Source: Bacteroidota bacterium (GTDB lineage Bacteria > Bacteroidota > Bacteroidia > Bacteroidales > FEN-979). Taken from it: a stretch of 64,000 nucleotides of DNA. Positions 52,444 to 60,927 of this stretch are shown here, piece after piece; positions within the stretch are counted from its first letter, which is position 1, and every line of letters begins with the position of its first letter. Both the position numbers and the translations under genes were made by a program. The notes beneath the pieces were generated by a model. It did no database searches, was not told where the DNA came from, and worked only from the letters and a program-made list of their open reading frames with translations. The stretch covers positions 62,001 to 126,000 of the forward strand of contig JAPLDJ010000016.1 of the NCBI GenBank assembly GCA_026391805.1. Reading direction: 5' to 3'.

Positions 52444-54405
52444 ATGCTTTACCGGATGATCCTCCGGCAAAGGATGCTTTTTCTTTCCCTGGTGATCCTT
52501 TTCCCTTTATTTTCCAGGGGACAGTCACTGAATACCTTCATTCAATCCGGGCAAAACTACCTTCAGAAGGGGCAATTTGTGGAAGCCCTGGAACAACTGA
52601 ATTTTGCCATCCTTAAAGTACCGGCCTCATCAGAACTGTATTTTCTGAGAGGATATGCAAAATTCGGCCTCGACGATTTTATCGGGGCCGAAGAAGACTA
52701 TAACTCCTCCATCGGGTTGAATCCGTTCCAGGCCGAAGTCTTCGTAAACCGTGCAGTGGTCAGGGCCGAGCGGGAAAATTACAACGGTTCCTTCGAGGAC
52801 CTTGCATCTGCACACAAGCTTGACAGCACAAATGCCGATGTCTTTTTTAACCTCGGAAGGCTGAAACTGATGTTAAAAAAATTCTATGCCAGCATCGGCG
52901 ACTGCAACACAGCGATCCGCCTGGGTTATAAGCATGAAAGCATCTACCTGCTGAGGGGAAGTGCGGAATGGGGACTGAAACGGAACGAAGAGGCCATCGC
53001 TGATTTTAAAAAAGCCATTGAAATCAATCCTGCAAATACTTACTCATACATCCAGCTGGGATCACTCTGGCTGGAACAGAACCAGGTTGATTCCTCGATC
53101 CGTTATTTTGACCGGGCCCTCCGGGTAGATTCGAACAATGTGTACGCCCTCTTCAACCGCTCCTTTGCCAAGGTAAAAGTCCCGGACCAGAAGGGAGCGC
53201 TCGACGATCTTAACAAGGTCATACGCCTGTCGCCCTATAACTCTTATGCCTATTTCAACCGGGCCATTCTCTTAATCGATAAAAGTGATAAACGGGCAGC
53301 AATCCTTGATCTTTCGAATGTGATCAAGCTGAACCCGAAAAATATCGTGAGCTATTATTACCGCGGAATGCTGAAGATGGAAACCAAAGATTTCCAGGGA
53401 GCGCTCGAAGACCTGGACAAAACGATTGAGCTTTCGCCGGATTACGCGGATGCCTATTATGCAAGATACCAGGCCAGGACCAAGTTGAAAGATTACACCC
53501 GCGCCAGGGAAGATTACGACAAGGCTTTTGAATTCGGGAAGAAGAACCATTATAACCCCGACAGCCTCTCGAAGGAGAAAAAAGATTACCTGCAAAGCCT
53601 CGTTAAACTCAGCGGCGATTTCGAGGAGATGAATACGATGAGCGGCAAGTTTCAGAACCAGCCGGTCTCCATTGAGCTGATGCCCCTTTTCAGGGATTTT
53701 CCCGACAAGGCTCCCTTCGGGTTGCTGCGGCTTTACGACAGTTACCCGAAGCAGCATTATCCTCACAATATTACACGCCTGACAACGCATGAGGAGCTGT
53801 TTACAGATTCGCTATGCATCCGTCAGATCAGGCAATTGTCCGGGGTGATCGATTCTGCTTCAGGTCAGGCTGAAACCTATTACAAACGGGCTCTATATTT
53901 TGCCGCCCGGAATCAGTACAACGAAGCATTCAATGATTTCGAAACGGCACTGAAAATGGATACAGGTTCTGTACTGGCCTATTTTACACGGGCCAATGCA
54001 CGGTACAGCCTGATCAGGCTGATTATTTCGCTGGATACAACGCAGGGCCAGGTTTCTGTTGGAAAAAATCCGCCGATTGCAACGGATACGACCGGAACAG
54101 ACATTCATACCTATGATTCCGTGATCGCAGATTATTCTTCAGCTGTCAGGCTTGATCCGGGTTTTGGGTTTGGATATTACAACCGCGGGATCGTTTATTG
54201 CAAGATGCGGCAGTTTAATAAAGCGGAAGAGGATTTTTCCAAAGCCATCGGATGCATCGGGAATTTTGCAGAAGCCTATTTCAACCGCGGACTGGTCAGG
54301 ATCCTTTTAACCGACAACCTTTCCGGATGCGAGGACCTGAGCCGTGCCGGAGAACTTGGCATCAGCGACGCCTACCGCGTAATCAAACGTTATTGCTTCC
54401 GGTAG
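52444..54405 (+). CDS. Exported tetratricopeptide-repeat protein
   Basis: 653 residues from ATG 52444 (Mets at 52456 and 52474 also possible). Signal peptide region RMLFLSLVILFPLFSRGQ, then about a dozen TPR units, mostly of the AYFNRAxxxxxxxxxxAixDLxKAIxLnP type. A non-TPR middle segment lies around residues 360-430 (DFPDKAPFGLLRLYDSYPKQHYPHNITR). Such proteins are protein-protein scaffolds in the periplasm or outer membrane. It carries no enzyme motif. It is 46 bp upstream of the barrel gene but that gene has its own promoter element. Confidence 0.9.
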   Translation: MLYRMILRQRMLFLSLVILFPLFSRGQSLNTFIQSGQNYLQKGQFVEALEQLNFAILKVPASSELYFLRGYAKFGLDDFIGAEEDYNSSIGLNPFQAEVFVNRAVVRAERENYNGSFEDLASAHKLDSTNADVFFNLGRLKLMLKKFYASIGDCNTAIRLGYKHESIYLLRGSAEWGLKRNEEAIADFKKAIEINPANTYSYIQLGSLWLEQNQVDSSIRYFDRALRVDSNNVYALFNRSFAKVKVPDQKGALDDLNKVIRLSPYNSYAYFNRAILLIDKSDKRAAILDLSNVIKLNPKNIVSYYYRGMLKMETKDFQGALEDLDKTIELSPDYADAYYARYQARTKLKDYTRAREDYDKAFEFGKKNHYNPDSLSKEKKDYLQSLVKLSGDFEEMNTMSGKFQNQPVSIELMPLFRDFPDKAPFGLLRLYDSYPKQHYPHNITRLTTHEELFTDSLCIRQIRQLSGVIDSASGQAETYYKRALYFAARNQYNEAFNDFETALKMDTGSVLAYFTRANARYSLIRLIISLDTTQGQVSVGKNPPIATDTTGTDIHTYDSVIADYSSAVRLDPGFGFGYYNRGIVYCKMRQFNKAEEDFSKAIGCIGNFAEAYFNRGLVRILLTDNLSGCEDLSRAGELGISDAYRVIKRYCFR

Positions 54406-54424
54406 CGGGAAATGCAAACATTCT

Positions 54425-54432
54425 TACCTTTG
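54425..54432 (+). promoter_or_regulatory. Putative -7 element of the 54452 barrel gene
   Basis: TACCTTTG, an exact TAnnTTTG match, 19 bp upstream of ATG 54452. Confidence 0.5.
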
Positions 54433-54451
54433 CAGACTGAAAATAAGTTTC

Positions 54452-55180
54452 ATGAAGCGAACCTTAGTCTTTTTCCTTGTTGCATTGATCTGCTGCGGCA
54501 TTCCCGTGCCTGGTTCCGGGCAATCCACTGCTGTTCCTGACAAAAAGCAAAATTGGTTCTCTGAAGAAAAGGCAACCGGATTTTACAACGTGACCTCTTT
54601 CACCCCGGTTACGTTCAATGGGGATCTTTTCAATGGTGTGCAAACCATTTGCGGATATAAAATTATTCCCCAGTTAGCCGTCGGCGGTGGTATCGGTTAT
54701 GAGGGGTTCACCGACATTCCAACCTATGATAATTTCAAGACGAACCTCTCAGTGCTGCCTGTTTTTGTTGATATCCGCTACACTGCACTGAAGGGAAAAG
54801 TTTCACCGGTTGTCGCCCTTGATGCAGGATATAAGATTTTATTGAACAATCCGGCTACACAGGTAGTTTTAGATACCAGCTATTACCCCGTCTTCACCGT
54901 CGATGGCAGAAGTGCCTATGCAGACTATGATGTTTACAAGAGCGGCGGTTTTTTCATCACTGCCGGTATCGGGATGAAGGTGCGGCTTTACGGGCGCCTG
55001 TCGGCCCTGATTGCAGGCGAATATTCGTTCTGGACCATCACAGGCGACCGGTATTCATCAAAAACCACACAGCTCCTGGGAAACACCGGCGTGTGGGCCA
55101 ACGTCAGCAAATCCGAATCCATAACCCGGACACTGGCTTATGTTCATATGTTCCAGATCAGGGTAGGGATCGGATTTTAA
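54452..55180 (+). CDS. Outer-membrane beta-barrel protein, function unknown
   Basis: 242 residues. Signal peptide (MKRTLVFFLVALICCGIPVPGSGQ). Barrel strands (GFYNVTSFTPVTF, IIPQLAVGGGIGYEGF, VFVDIRYTALKGKVSPVVALDAGYKILL, GGFFITAGIGMKVRLYG) and terminal MFQIRVGIGF. This resembles small porin-like barrels but no family name is supportable. The gene follows the TPR protein and ends at an AGCGAAA repeat. Confidence 0.82.
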   Translation: MKRTLVFFLVALICCGIPVPGSGQSTAVPDKKQNWFSEEKATGFYNVTSFTPVTFNGDLFNGVQTICGYKIIPQLAVGGGIGYEGFTDIPTYDNFKTNLSVLPVFVDIRYTALKGKVSPVVALDAGYKILLNNPATQVVLDTSYYPVFTVDGRSAYADYDVYKSGGFFITAGIGMKVRLYGRLSALIAGEYSFWTITGDRYSSKTTQLLGNTGVWANVSKSESITRTLAYVHMFQIRVGIGF

Positions 55181-55181
55181 A

Positions 55182-55212
55182 TAGCGAAAGGCGAAAAGCG
55201 AAATAGCGAAAT
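55182..55212. repeat. AGCGAAA word repeat after the barrel gene
   Basis: atagcgaaaggcgaaaagcgaaatagcgaaat begins one base after the stop codon. Confidence 0.75.
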
Positions 55213-55226
55213 AATATTCCTTTTAA

Positions 55227-55251
55227 CCTCGTAGCGGTGTCATTATCCTAG
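55227..55251. repeat. GTA-loop element overlapping the SDR stop codon
   Basis: cctcgtagcggtgtcattatcctag resembles the 25837 element (gtaggtgtgacattattctag). Its 3' part supplies the last two codons and stop of the SDR gene. Confidence 0.6.
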
Positions 55252-56043
55252 CCGTTTGTAAACCATCTTTTCAAGAAAAGAAAAAGGCAGCAACCCGGCA
55301 AGGGCCAGTTTGGGATCATTATTGATGGGATAGATCAATTTTGTTTTTCTCTTCTGACAGATTTTATAGATAAAGCTTGCTACAACTTCAGGCTCCGCAA
55401 TCTTTCCGATCTCTTTGGGCGCCTGGCGGGAAAACCGGTCGAAAGGTCCTGATAGCAGAGAATTTACAACCGGGTTTTTCATGTGCCTGACATTTTCCAG
55501 GAAAGGTGTCCTGATCGCTCCCGGCCTGACCAGGGTCACATCAATTCCAATAAACTGAAGCTCCTGTCGCAATGTCCTGCAATATCCTTCCAGGGTCTGT
55601 TTTGTGACCGGGTAGGTCATAAAGGGAACGTTGATCTTCACGCTTTCGCTGCTGACATGAATGATCCGGCCGCCCGGCCGTCTCAGGCAGGGCAGGAAAA
55701 CCTGGTTGACACGATAGGAACCAAAAACATTCACTTCAAACATTCTCCTGAACTGATCCACCGGTGCTTCACACAAAGTGAAATATCCATCGATCCCTGC
55801 ATTGTTAATGATCAGGTCGATTTCAACGGCCCGGAGTTGTTCAAATGCAGCTTTGACCGATTCATCCGAGCTGACATCCATCGTCATTTTCCGGACGCCC
55901 GGATCCGAATATTCCGTTTTCAGGATTTCTGCTTCAAGATCAGTGGCAAAGACCTTCCAGCCCCGTTCACTGAATTCACTGACCACCGCCTGCCCGAGTC
56001 CGCCCGCAGCGCCGGTTATAAGAACCGTTTTCTTTTCCATCAT
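55243..56043 (-). CDS. Short-chain dehydrogenase/reductase
   Basis: 266 residues. Classical SDR: TGAAGGLG cofactor motif (about 10-17), NNAG (about 80-83), and a catalytic Ser-Tyr-Lys set (HVSSES, Y-PVTK about 143-147). The charged D at the end of beta2 (FATDLEAE) suggests NAD(H) preference. It oxidises or reduces an alcohol or ketone; the substrate is unknown. Convergent with the barrel gene. The stop region is formed by a repeat element. Confidence 0.93.
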   Translation of the reverse strand: MMEKKTVLITGAAGGLGQAVVSEFSERGWKVFATDLEAEILKTEYSDPGVRKMTMDVSSDESVKAAFEQLRAVEIDLIINNAGIDGYFTLCEAPVDQFRRMFEVNVFGSYRVNQVFLPCLRRPGGRIIHVSSESVKINVPFMTYPVTKQTLEGYCRTLRQELQFIGIDVTLVRPGAIRTPFLENVRHMKNPVVNSLLSGPFDRFSRQAPKEIGKIAEPEVVASFIYKICQKRKTKLIYPINNDPKLALAGLLPFSFLEKMVYKRLG

Positions 56044-56460
56044 TCTTCTTTTACTTATAAACCACTCTTTCTCATGCTAAACGGCATTTGTATGCCTCTT
56101 GGAACAGTGCAGAATTAGCAAATCTGCCGGTGATTATATCGGGCGGAATTACAAATTCCGCCGAGCGATAAGCTGAGTAAACCGGGTATAAAGATAAAAC
56201 AACAACAGCACAGAGCTGTCCCCGGAAAATAATTTTGGGATTTTTTAATTAATCCGGCGAAATATCTTGATTCTTTGAAGATTATTTTGTAACATTGACA
56301 TCTGAATTCAACGATCATTGCCGAATCATACGTGATCCTCCGGCTCGTGATCAGGCTGCTTGAATTTACACCGGTTATGTTACCAGTCATGGACGTGCAC
56401 CATCGTCAATACTACTTTGAAGAAATATCATGTTCAATAAATAAAAAACAATAAACAACC
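56044..56460. other. Gene-poor region upstream of the VWA lipoprotein gene
   Basis: About 430 bp without a convincing gene. A short frame on the minus strand (56115-56390) has no support. It should hold the promoters of both flanking genes; no exact TAnnTTTG was singled out. Confidence 0.4.
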
Positions 56461-56471
56461 AGGAGGTAACC
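56461..56471 (+). promoter_or_regulatory. Strong Shine-Dalgarno before the VWA lipoprotein
   Basis: aggaggtaac immediately before ATG 56472 is a full anti-16S match, rare for Bacteroidota and almost unique in this window. Confidence 0.7.
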
Positions 56472-57479
56472 ATGAAAAACAACATTCACAAAAGTTTCAG
56501 GCTGCTGTTTATTTCAGCATTGCTTGGAGTATTTATCGTATCCATCAGCGGATGCAAAAAGAAATCAGAAACCTCATCTTCATCCGGCCATCAGATCCAG
56601 CAACTGGTGACAAACGGGACCATCATCCCGCTTACGTCAAACAGCATCAAGGGAACATTGTTCGTTGTGGATGAAAAAGGGCAGGCCATCACCAGCATCA
56701 CATCCACCAATGTCACAGCTACATTATCCTGGCTTCCGCCGAAATCTGTACTGGTAGATTCTTCACGGATAAGCGCTCTTGTCCACGTGACGGGAAACAG
56801 CCAAAGTGGCCTCAAGGTGGCAGCAGCCATCACGATGGATTACAGCGGGAGCATGACAACCTATACAACCACGATTCCCAGCATGGAGCGCGGGGTTAAA
56901 ACATTCATTCATTCCATGGCCCCGCTGGACATGGGAGAGATCATTAAATTCAGCACGGAGGTATTTGTACCACAACCCTTCACCAACGACACATCTTTGC
57001 TGGTAGCTGGTGTCAACAATGAAGCTTTCAACCTCTATAACAATACTGCCCTCTATCAGTCCATTTACCAGGGACTCACCGATGCAAGCCAGCTGGATAC
57101 AAGCCTGTACATCCCGTCGGTCATTGGTTTTACGGATGGCGGTGAAAACGTTTCAACCATTACCGAGAGTGAAATGCTCGACTTTGCCATTCTCCATGGT
57201 ATTCCGATCAACACCATCGGTTTCCTGACCGACCAGACCGACACAACCGACCTTAAGTACATCGCTGCCAGCACGGGCGGATTTTTCTTCCTTGCCGACA
57301 ATGATTCCACCTTCTCTAAGATCTACTCAACCATCAGCGGTCAGCTGAAAAATTCCTATTCCTATACAGCACAATGGCAGGGGACATTGCCTCCGTCCGG
57401 CACCATAGTAACTGCAACAGTAACAACTACCTACCAGGGAAAGAGAAGTTCTTTCTCAAGGACCTATTATCAACCGTGA
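56472..57479 (+). CDS. Lipoprotein with von Willebrand factor A domain
   Basis: 335 residues. Lipobox SISGC (Cys28). The VWA domain (about 110-300) carries the metal-ion-dependent adhesion site DYSGSM (DxSxS) and a downstream TDGGEN. It may bind a protein partner through a Mg2+-dependent site, perhaps at the cell surface. There are no neighbouring BatA/B/D genes, so it is not the Bat cluster. Its translation start has a strong Shine-Dalgarno. The gene is followed by a 16-bp stem terminator. Confidence 0.88.
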   Translation: MKNNIHKSFRLLFISALLGVFIVSISGCKKKSETSSSSGHQIQQLVTNGTIIPLTSNSIKGTLFVVDEKGQAITSITSTNVTATLSWLPPKSVLVDSSRISALVHVTGNSQSGLKVAAAITMDYSGSMTTYTTTIPSMERGVKTFIHSMAPLDMGEIIKFSTEVFVPQPFTNDTSLLVAGVNNEAFNLYNNTALYQSIYQGLTDASQLDTSLYIPSVIGFTDGGENVSTITESEMLDFAILHGIPINTIGFLTDQTDTTDLKYIAASTGGFFFLADNDSTFSKIYSTISGQLKNSYSYTAQWQGTLPPSGTIVTATVTTTYQGKRSSFSRTYYQP

Positions 57480-57511
57480 AGAATGAGTGAAAAGTAAAAA
57501 GTGAAGCGTGA

Positions 57512-57556
57512 AGAGTGAAATGGTGAAGTATTCTGTTCACCATTTCACTCTTTTAT
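57512..57556 (+). terminator. Long-stem terminator after the VWA gene
   Basis: A perfect 16-bp stem (57512-57527 with 57536-57551), eight-nt loop and a TTTT tail. The stem is built from the same gtgaa/ttcac words as the preceding repeats. Confidence 0.8.
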
Positions 57557-57829
57557 TGCGCACAATTTCGCGCAACTGTGCGATAATCAAGTACCTCTTT
57601 CAGCAATTTCTTCTCCTCGTAAATTCACCCTGAGATTATTCCTGAACATCATATTTCTAATCTGTTGTATTTCTGTTATCTATAATTTTTTATACCTTCC
57701 CGCTTCCCACTTCCGGTTTGATGGCACATTTTTTGCTAAGGGCATATGTTTGCATTTTTTACAGCATTCGTTTATTTAGATAGATTAGTATTGTATAGAA
57801 TTATTTATCACTTTTCTAAGCAAAACTCA
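57557..57829. other. Intergenic region before the acylphosphatase-like gene
   Basis: Contains a small gcgcaca/tgtgcg hairpin near 57560-57585 and the TATGTTTG element at 57745. No gene was recognised. Confidence 0.4.
57745..57752 (+). promoter_or_regulatory. Putative -7 element of the acylphosphatase-like gene
   Basis: TATGTTTG, an exact TAnnTTTG match. It contains the ATG of the longer frame, so translation from 57830 is more likely. Confidence 0.5.
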
Positions 57830-58183
57830 ATGAATCAGGAATCGACCCAAAAGAAGCACGTTGACATCAGGGTTTACGGTAAAGTTCAGGAAACCGGTTA
57901 CCGGTTTTCAGCAATGCAGGCTGCATACAGGTATGGCGTATTTGGCATTGTTCAATATGTTCCGGATGGATCTGTTTACATCGAAGCTGAAGGAGCCGCC
58001 GAAAACCTTGATCTTTTTGTGAGCTGGTGCCAGCGTGGCCCATCCTGGGCCAGGGTGAAAAATGTACTGGTGGAAGAAGGCGCTGTTCTATCTTACACGG
58101 CTTTCGACATCATCAGGAACAATCTAGTCAGGCAGACTGAAAACATCCCCGGTGCCGGAGAATCATTGGCAATCTCTGCTTAA
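57830..58183 (+). CDS. Acylphosphatase-like protein lacking the catalytic Asn
   Basis: 117 residues from ATG 57830. The acylphosphatase fold is clear (VDIRVYGKVQETGYRFSAMQAAYRYGVFGIVQYVPDGSVYIEAEG). The catalytic Arg25 is present in GKVQETGYR. The position of the essential Asn (V-R-N in active enzymes) is Tyr43 (IVQYVPDGSV), and the Gly-Val of VQGVxFR is changed to Glu-Thr. Active acylphosphatases hydrolyse acyl phosphates, but this form probably cannot and may be a regulatory or nucleotide-binding relative. Cytosolic. Confidence 0.85.
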   Translation: MNQESTQKKHVDIRVYGKVQETGYRFSAMQAAYRYGVFGIVQYVPDGSVYIEAEGAAENLDLFVSWCQRGPSWARVKNVLVEEGAVLSYTAFDIIRNNLVRQTENIPGAGESLAISA

Positions 58184-58203
58184 TCCAGCTTAAGGAAAAC
58201 CCG

Positions 58204-58659
58204 TTAATACCTTTCTTCCAGGATCTCGTCGAAGAGGGGATTAATGTATTCCCCTTCATTGTTATTGGCTTCCTGCGTCAGCATTGATTTTGAATGCCAA
58301 TATAACTTATCAATCACCTTTGTTTGCTTTGGGTCAAGCCGGATGGTATAATTATCCTGGTTATGGTTTGATGAAACCTTGAATTTTACTTTGGTTTCCG
58401 GCGATGTATTGGTGATCTCAATTTCATACCAGTTCCCCTCATTGGCCGCATTCACGAATTTATAACGGATCCCGAGCACGACCGGACTGAGGCCATTCTT
58501 TGCCATTTGTTTCGTCAGGAGCTTCTTATAAACCGTATCCGACCACTCGGTTTTCCCGTTCGGGAAGGAGAAGGGTTTTCCATTTACTTTTTGCCCATCC
58601 ACTTGTAAACAGGCCAGTACTATGAGAGCGAATAGTGCGAGGAACAGACTCTTTTTCAT
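58204..58659 (-). CDS. Small secreted protein, function unknown
   Basis: 151 residues. Signal region MKKSLFLALFALIVLACLQVDGQ; VLAC could be a lipobox. The mature part is a beta-rich domain with NWYEIEITNTSPETKVKFKVSSNHNQ, suggesting an Ig-like or DUF4384-like fold, but no family is certain. A good -7 element precedes it. Confidence 0.72.
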   Translation of the reverse strand: MKKSLFLALFALIVLACLQVDGQKVNGKPFSFPNGKTEWSDTVYKKLLTKQMAKNGLSPVVLGIRYKFVNAANEGNWYEIEITNTSPETKVKFKVSSNHNQDNYTIRLDPKQTKVIDKLYWHSKSMLTQEANNNEGEYINPLFDEILEERY

Positions 58660-58676
58660 CGTTCAGTAATTTTTAT

Positions 58677-58684
58677 CAAAGTTA
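58677..58684 (-). promoter_or_regulatory. Putative -7 element of the 58204-58659 gene
   Basis: Minus-strand TAACTTTG, an exact TAnnTTTG match, 17 bp upstream of the start. Confidence 0.5.
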
Positions 58685-58824
58685 AGACAAAAATCAAAAA
58701 GGGTCTGGAAAAGATTCCTGCCGGGTGAATCATCCGACAACCCCATTTTATCAGCCGCATACCCGTGAGGATGACGATAACAGAATAATTCCCGGCAACC
58801 TGACTTACTAAGAAGTTCACCGTT

Positions 58825-58860
58825 AAAAAAAATCCCGGCGATGATATCGCCAGGATTTTC
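58825..58860 (-). terminator. Intrinsic terminator of the lectin-like gene
   Basis: On the minus strand aatcc-t-ggcgat / atcgcc-g-ggatt forms an 11-bp stem with one mismatch and a triloop, followed by eight T. It is about 90 bp after the stop at 58951. Confidence 0.8.
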
Positions 58861-58950
58861 AATTCCCTCCCTACATGTCATGGCCCAAAATGGCCGCCTT
58901 ATTTTGAGCAGGGAACGATGCAAAAAGCAAAATTGCCTGCAACAACCCGC

Positions 58951-59997
58951 TTAACGACCATTCATTATACAGTAGAAATAATCTATGGATGCCGTCCGGG
59001 CAGTTGTTCCTTTTGATTTTTGAATCGCGAAGCCGAACTTCATTGCCGTATTCGTGGGTATATTTGTTGTGACATACTTTTTATTAGTGCCATTGACACT
59101 GAATTCGACCCAGGGAGACGGGTTCGCCGGGAGGTTAGCGGGGTTAAATGTAGCCCTCAGGGATACCCATTGATTCGCAGCCATTGGAGCAACGATAGTA
59201 CTTGTGGCCGTATTAGTTTTTATTGTGACTCCAACCCAATTAAGACCATCTGCAGATGAGGTAAAATATATTCCGTCAGGTATTGCGGACATGGGAGTAA
59301 CGGTACCGGAGCTTGCAACACCATCTATGAGCCCGAAATAGGTGGTAAAGGTATTTGTTCCATTCGATAGGCCATCAAGTTTTACCCTTACTTCATATGT
59401 GAGCTGATTAGATCCGACCATTGTCCGGTTATAATAACCATAGGAGTACAATCCCCCTGCACCGTTAGAGCTGGTTGCTGTCGAGAGAACATGCCGCCCC
59501 TGGTAATCGCTACCACCCACAAAGGGAATGGAACCCTGGCCTTCAACATCTGAATACCCGCCATCTGCTGTCCGCGAGAAGGAATACTGGTTGTCATTTG
59601 AGCTGGCTCCTTCGTACTTGTCAAAAATAAAATCCTCAAAGTTAACAAGGCCAGCATTAGACGACGATTCAAAAGAGTTATAGGATGAAGTTATACTGAC
59701 CCATTTCCCGCCCGAAGCAGCGCTCCAGTAATAAAGGCCTTCCAATACCCCGTTCGGATCGATTCCTGCAGCGCCTATATTAAATACAATCATTCCCTGT
59801 TCAGGACCTAGAATAGTTGTAATATCATTAGTTCCGGTCAACTGAACCCTGGGAATGTACATACCCATGTTGTCGGCTGATACATCCAGCATGGCATTAC
59901 TGGCGGGGGGTAACCCTGTTTTGTTGATGGATACCTGTGCCATCAAACCGGCTGATCCTAAATATATAAGAACAGCCAATACACATATCTTTTTCAT
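58951..59997 (-). CDS. Secreted surface protein with fibre-like N-region and lectin-like C-domain
   Basis: 348 residues from ATG 59997; a longer frame crosses its own promoter and is rejected. Signal peptide (ending AGLMAQ). The N-terminal VSINKTGLPPASNAMLDVSADNMGMYIPRV motif and the later GLYYWSAASGGKWVSI are common in Bacteroidota surface proteins that resemble phage-fibre heads. The C-terminal 200 residues (LVNFEDFIFDKYEG.. YFGLIDGVASSGTV.. WVSLRATFNP.. IDYFYCIMNGR) look like a concanavalin-type jelly roll. No T9SS tail. Role: adhesion or glycan binding is inferred. Confidence 0.78.
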   Translation of the reverse strand: MKKICVLAVLIYLGSAGLMAQVSINKTGLPPASNAMLDVSADNMGMYIPRVQLTGTNDITTILGPEQGMIVFNIGAAGIDPNGVLEGLYYWSAASGGKWVSITSSYNSFESSSNAGLVNFEDFIFDKYEGASSNDNQYSFSRTADGGYSDVEGQGSIPFVGGSDYQGRHVLSTATSSNGAGGLYSYGYYNRTMVGSNQLTYEVRVKLDGLSNGTNTFTTYFGLIDGVASSGTVTPMSAIPDGIYFTSSADGLNWVGVTIKTNTATSTIVAPMAANQWVSLRATFNPANLPANPSPWVEFSVNGTNKKYVTTNIPTNTAMKFGFAIQKSKGTTARTASIDYFYCIMNGR

Positions 59998-60087
59998 ATG
60001 TAAAAGTGTTGATAAGTAAGTAAATAAGTTAAATATGCAGCTATATAAACAATGACATCCGTTTCCGATGCCAATACAATATTGATA

Positions 60088-60117
60088 CAAAGGTAAATAA
60101 AAAAACCAATTTGTCAA
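60088..60117 (-). promoter_or_regulatory. Promoter of the lectin-like surface protein (-33 TTG, -7 TACCTTTG)
   Basis: On the minus strand TTG (60117-60115), a 19-bp spacer, then TACCTTTG (60095-60088). It is 91 bp upstream of ATG 59997 and lies within the longer frame that starts at 60225, disproving that start. Confidence 0.65.
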
Positions 60118-60396
60118 GTGTTTTTTTAATGTTTCCGGTAAAACATATTGTTTTTCTACTTTGTAATGCGTTATTTGTGATGTCGCAGTAATTCTTTGGC
60201 CAGTCCGATGGCTGGATAATGACAATTATTATTTAGACCAGATATAAATTTTATAAAACGTCTTGCCAGTTAAATTATATTTTGTATTCTTGTGCCGTCT
60301 TACCGGACCATTCACGGGTAAAAACCCCGGTCCCAGGAATACGGGAGCAAAATTCAGTAACGAACTCCCAGAATTAAATCCGAAAATATTAATACG

Positions 60397-60927
60397 ATGT
60401 ACCACCGCACAACCAGAAGCGGATGCAGAATTTACCGGGCAATTTCCCGGCAGGCAGATGCATTTCCGGTTTCCTGCGGCACGTACCGGTTAACGGTTGA
60501 TACAGTTGAAGCATCTGCCTGTTGGGAACAGGAAGCAAATCCCTGCTCATTGAGAATTCAGGATAAGGAAACATCATTCCTTATTCACCCCCATAAGCAT
60601 TTCGATCCTCTAAGGGAGGCAAAGAAAATCAAAAATGACTGTAACTGTCTGGTAAATGTTTCCGTAAAAGATTTGGTTGAAAACGGATACACCCGGTCGC
60701 ATGGCGGAACGATGTCCCCGACAACAATGTTGTCAATATCGGGCAGCCGGACCGGCAGGAAAAAGTCCGGATACGAAAATTTCCGTCCGGATATCGTCAT
60801 TGATGAAACGCTTGCCCTGGAAGATCAGGGCCTTGCTGTAAATGCAACAGCAGGTCATTCACCGGTTTTGGTCAATGCGATCGCGGATAATGCGTTAGCG
60901 ATAACCAGAAATACCCAGATCGGGTAA
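60397..60927 (+). CDS. Doubtful 176-codon frame, unidentified
   Basis: An open frame of 176 codons from ATG 60397. The central part (LVNVSVKDL .. YENFRPDIVID) faintly recalls MOSC-type domains, but no cysteine or full motif supports it. No good promoter or ribosome site was found, and amino-acid composition is not clearly protein-like at the start. It could be a decayed gene or chance. Confidence 0.25.
   Translation: MYHRTTRSGCRIYRAISRQADAFPVSCGTYRLTVDTVEASACWEQEANPCSLRIQDKETSFLIHPHKHFDPLREAKKIKNDCNCLVNVSVKDLVENGYTRSHGGTMSPTTMLSISGSRTGRKKSGYENFRPDIVIDETLALEDQGLAVNATAGHSPVLVNAIADNALAITRNTQIG

Noticed and set aside
56115-56390. 91-codon minus-strand frame
   Set aside because: Composition with a CCCC run and no signal, promoter or motif; probably chance.
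60001-60225. N-terminal extension of the lectin-like protein
   Set aside because: It crosses the -33/-7 promoter, and the signal peptide begins at 59997.
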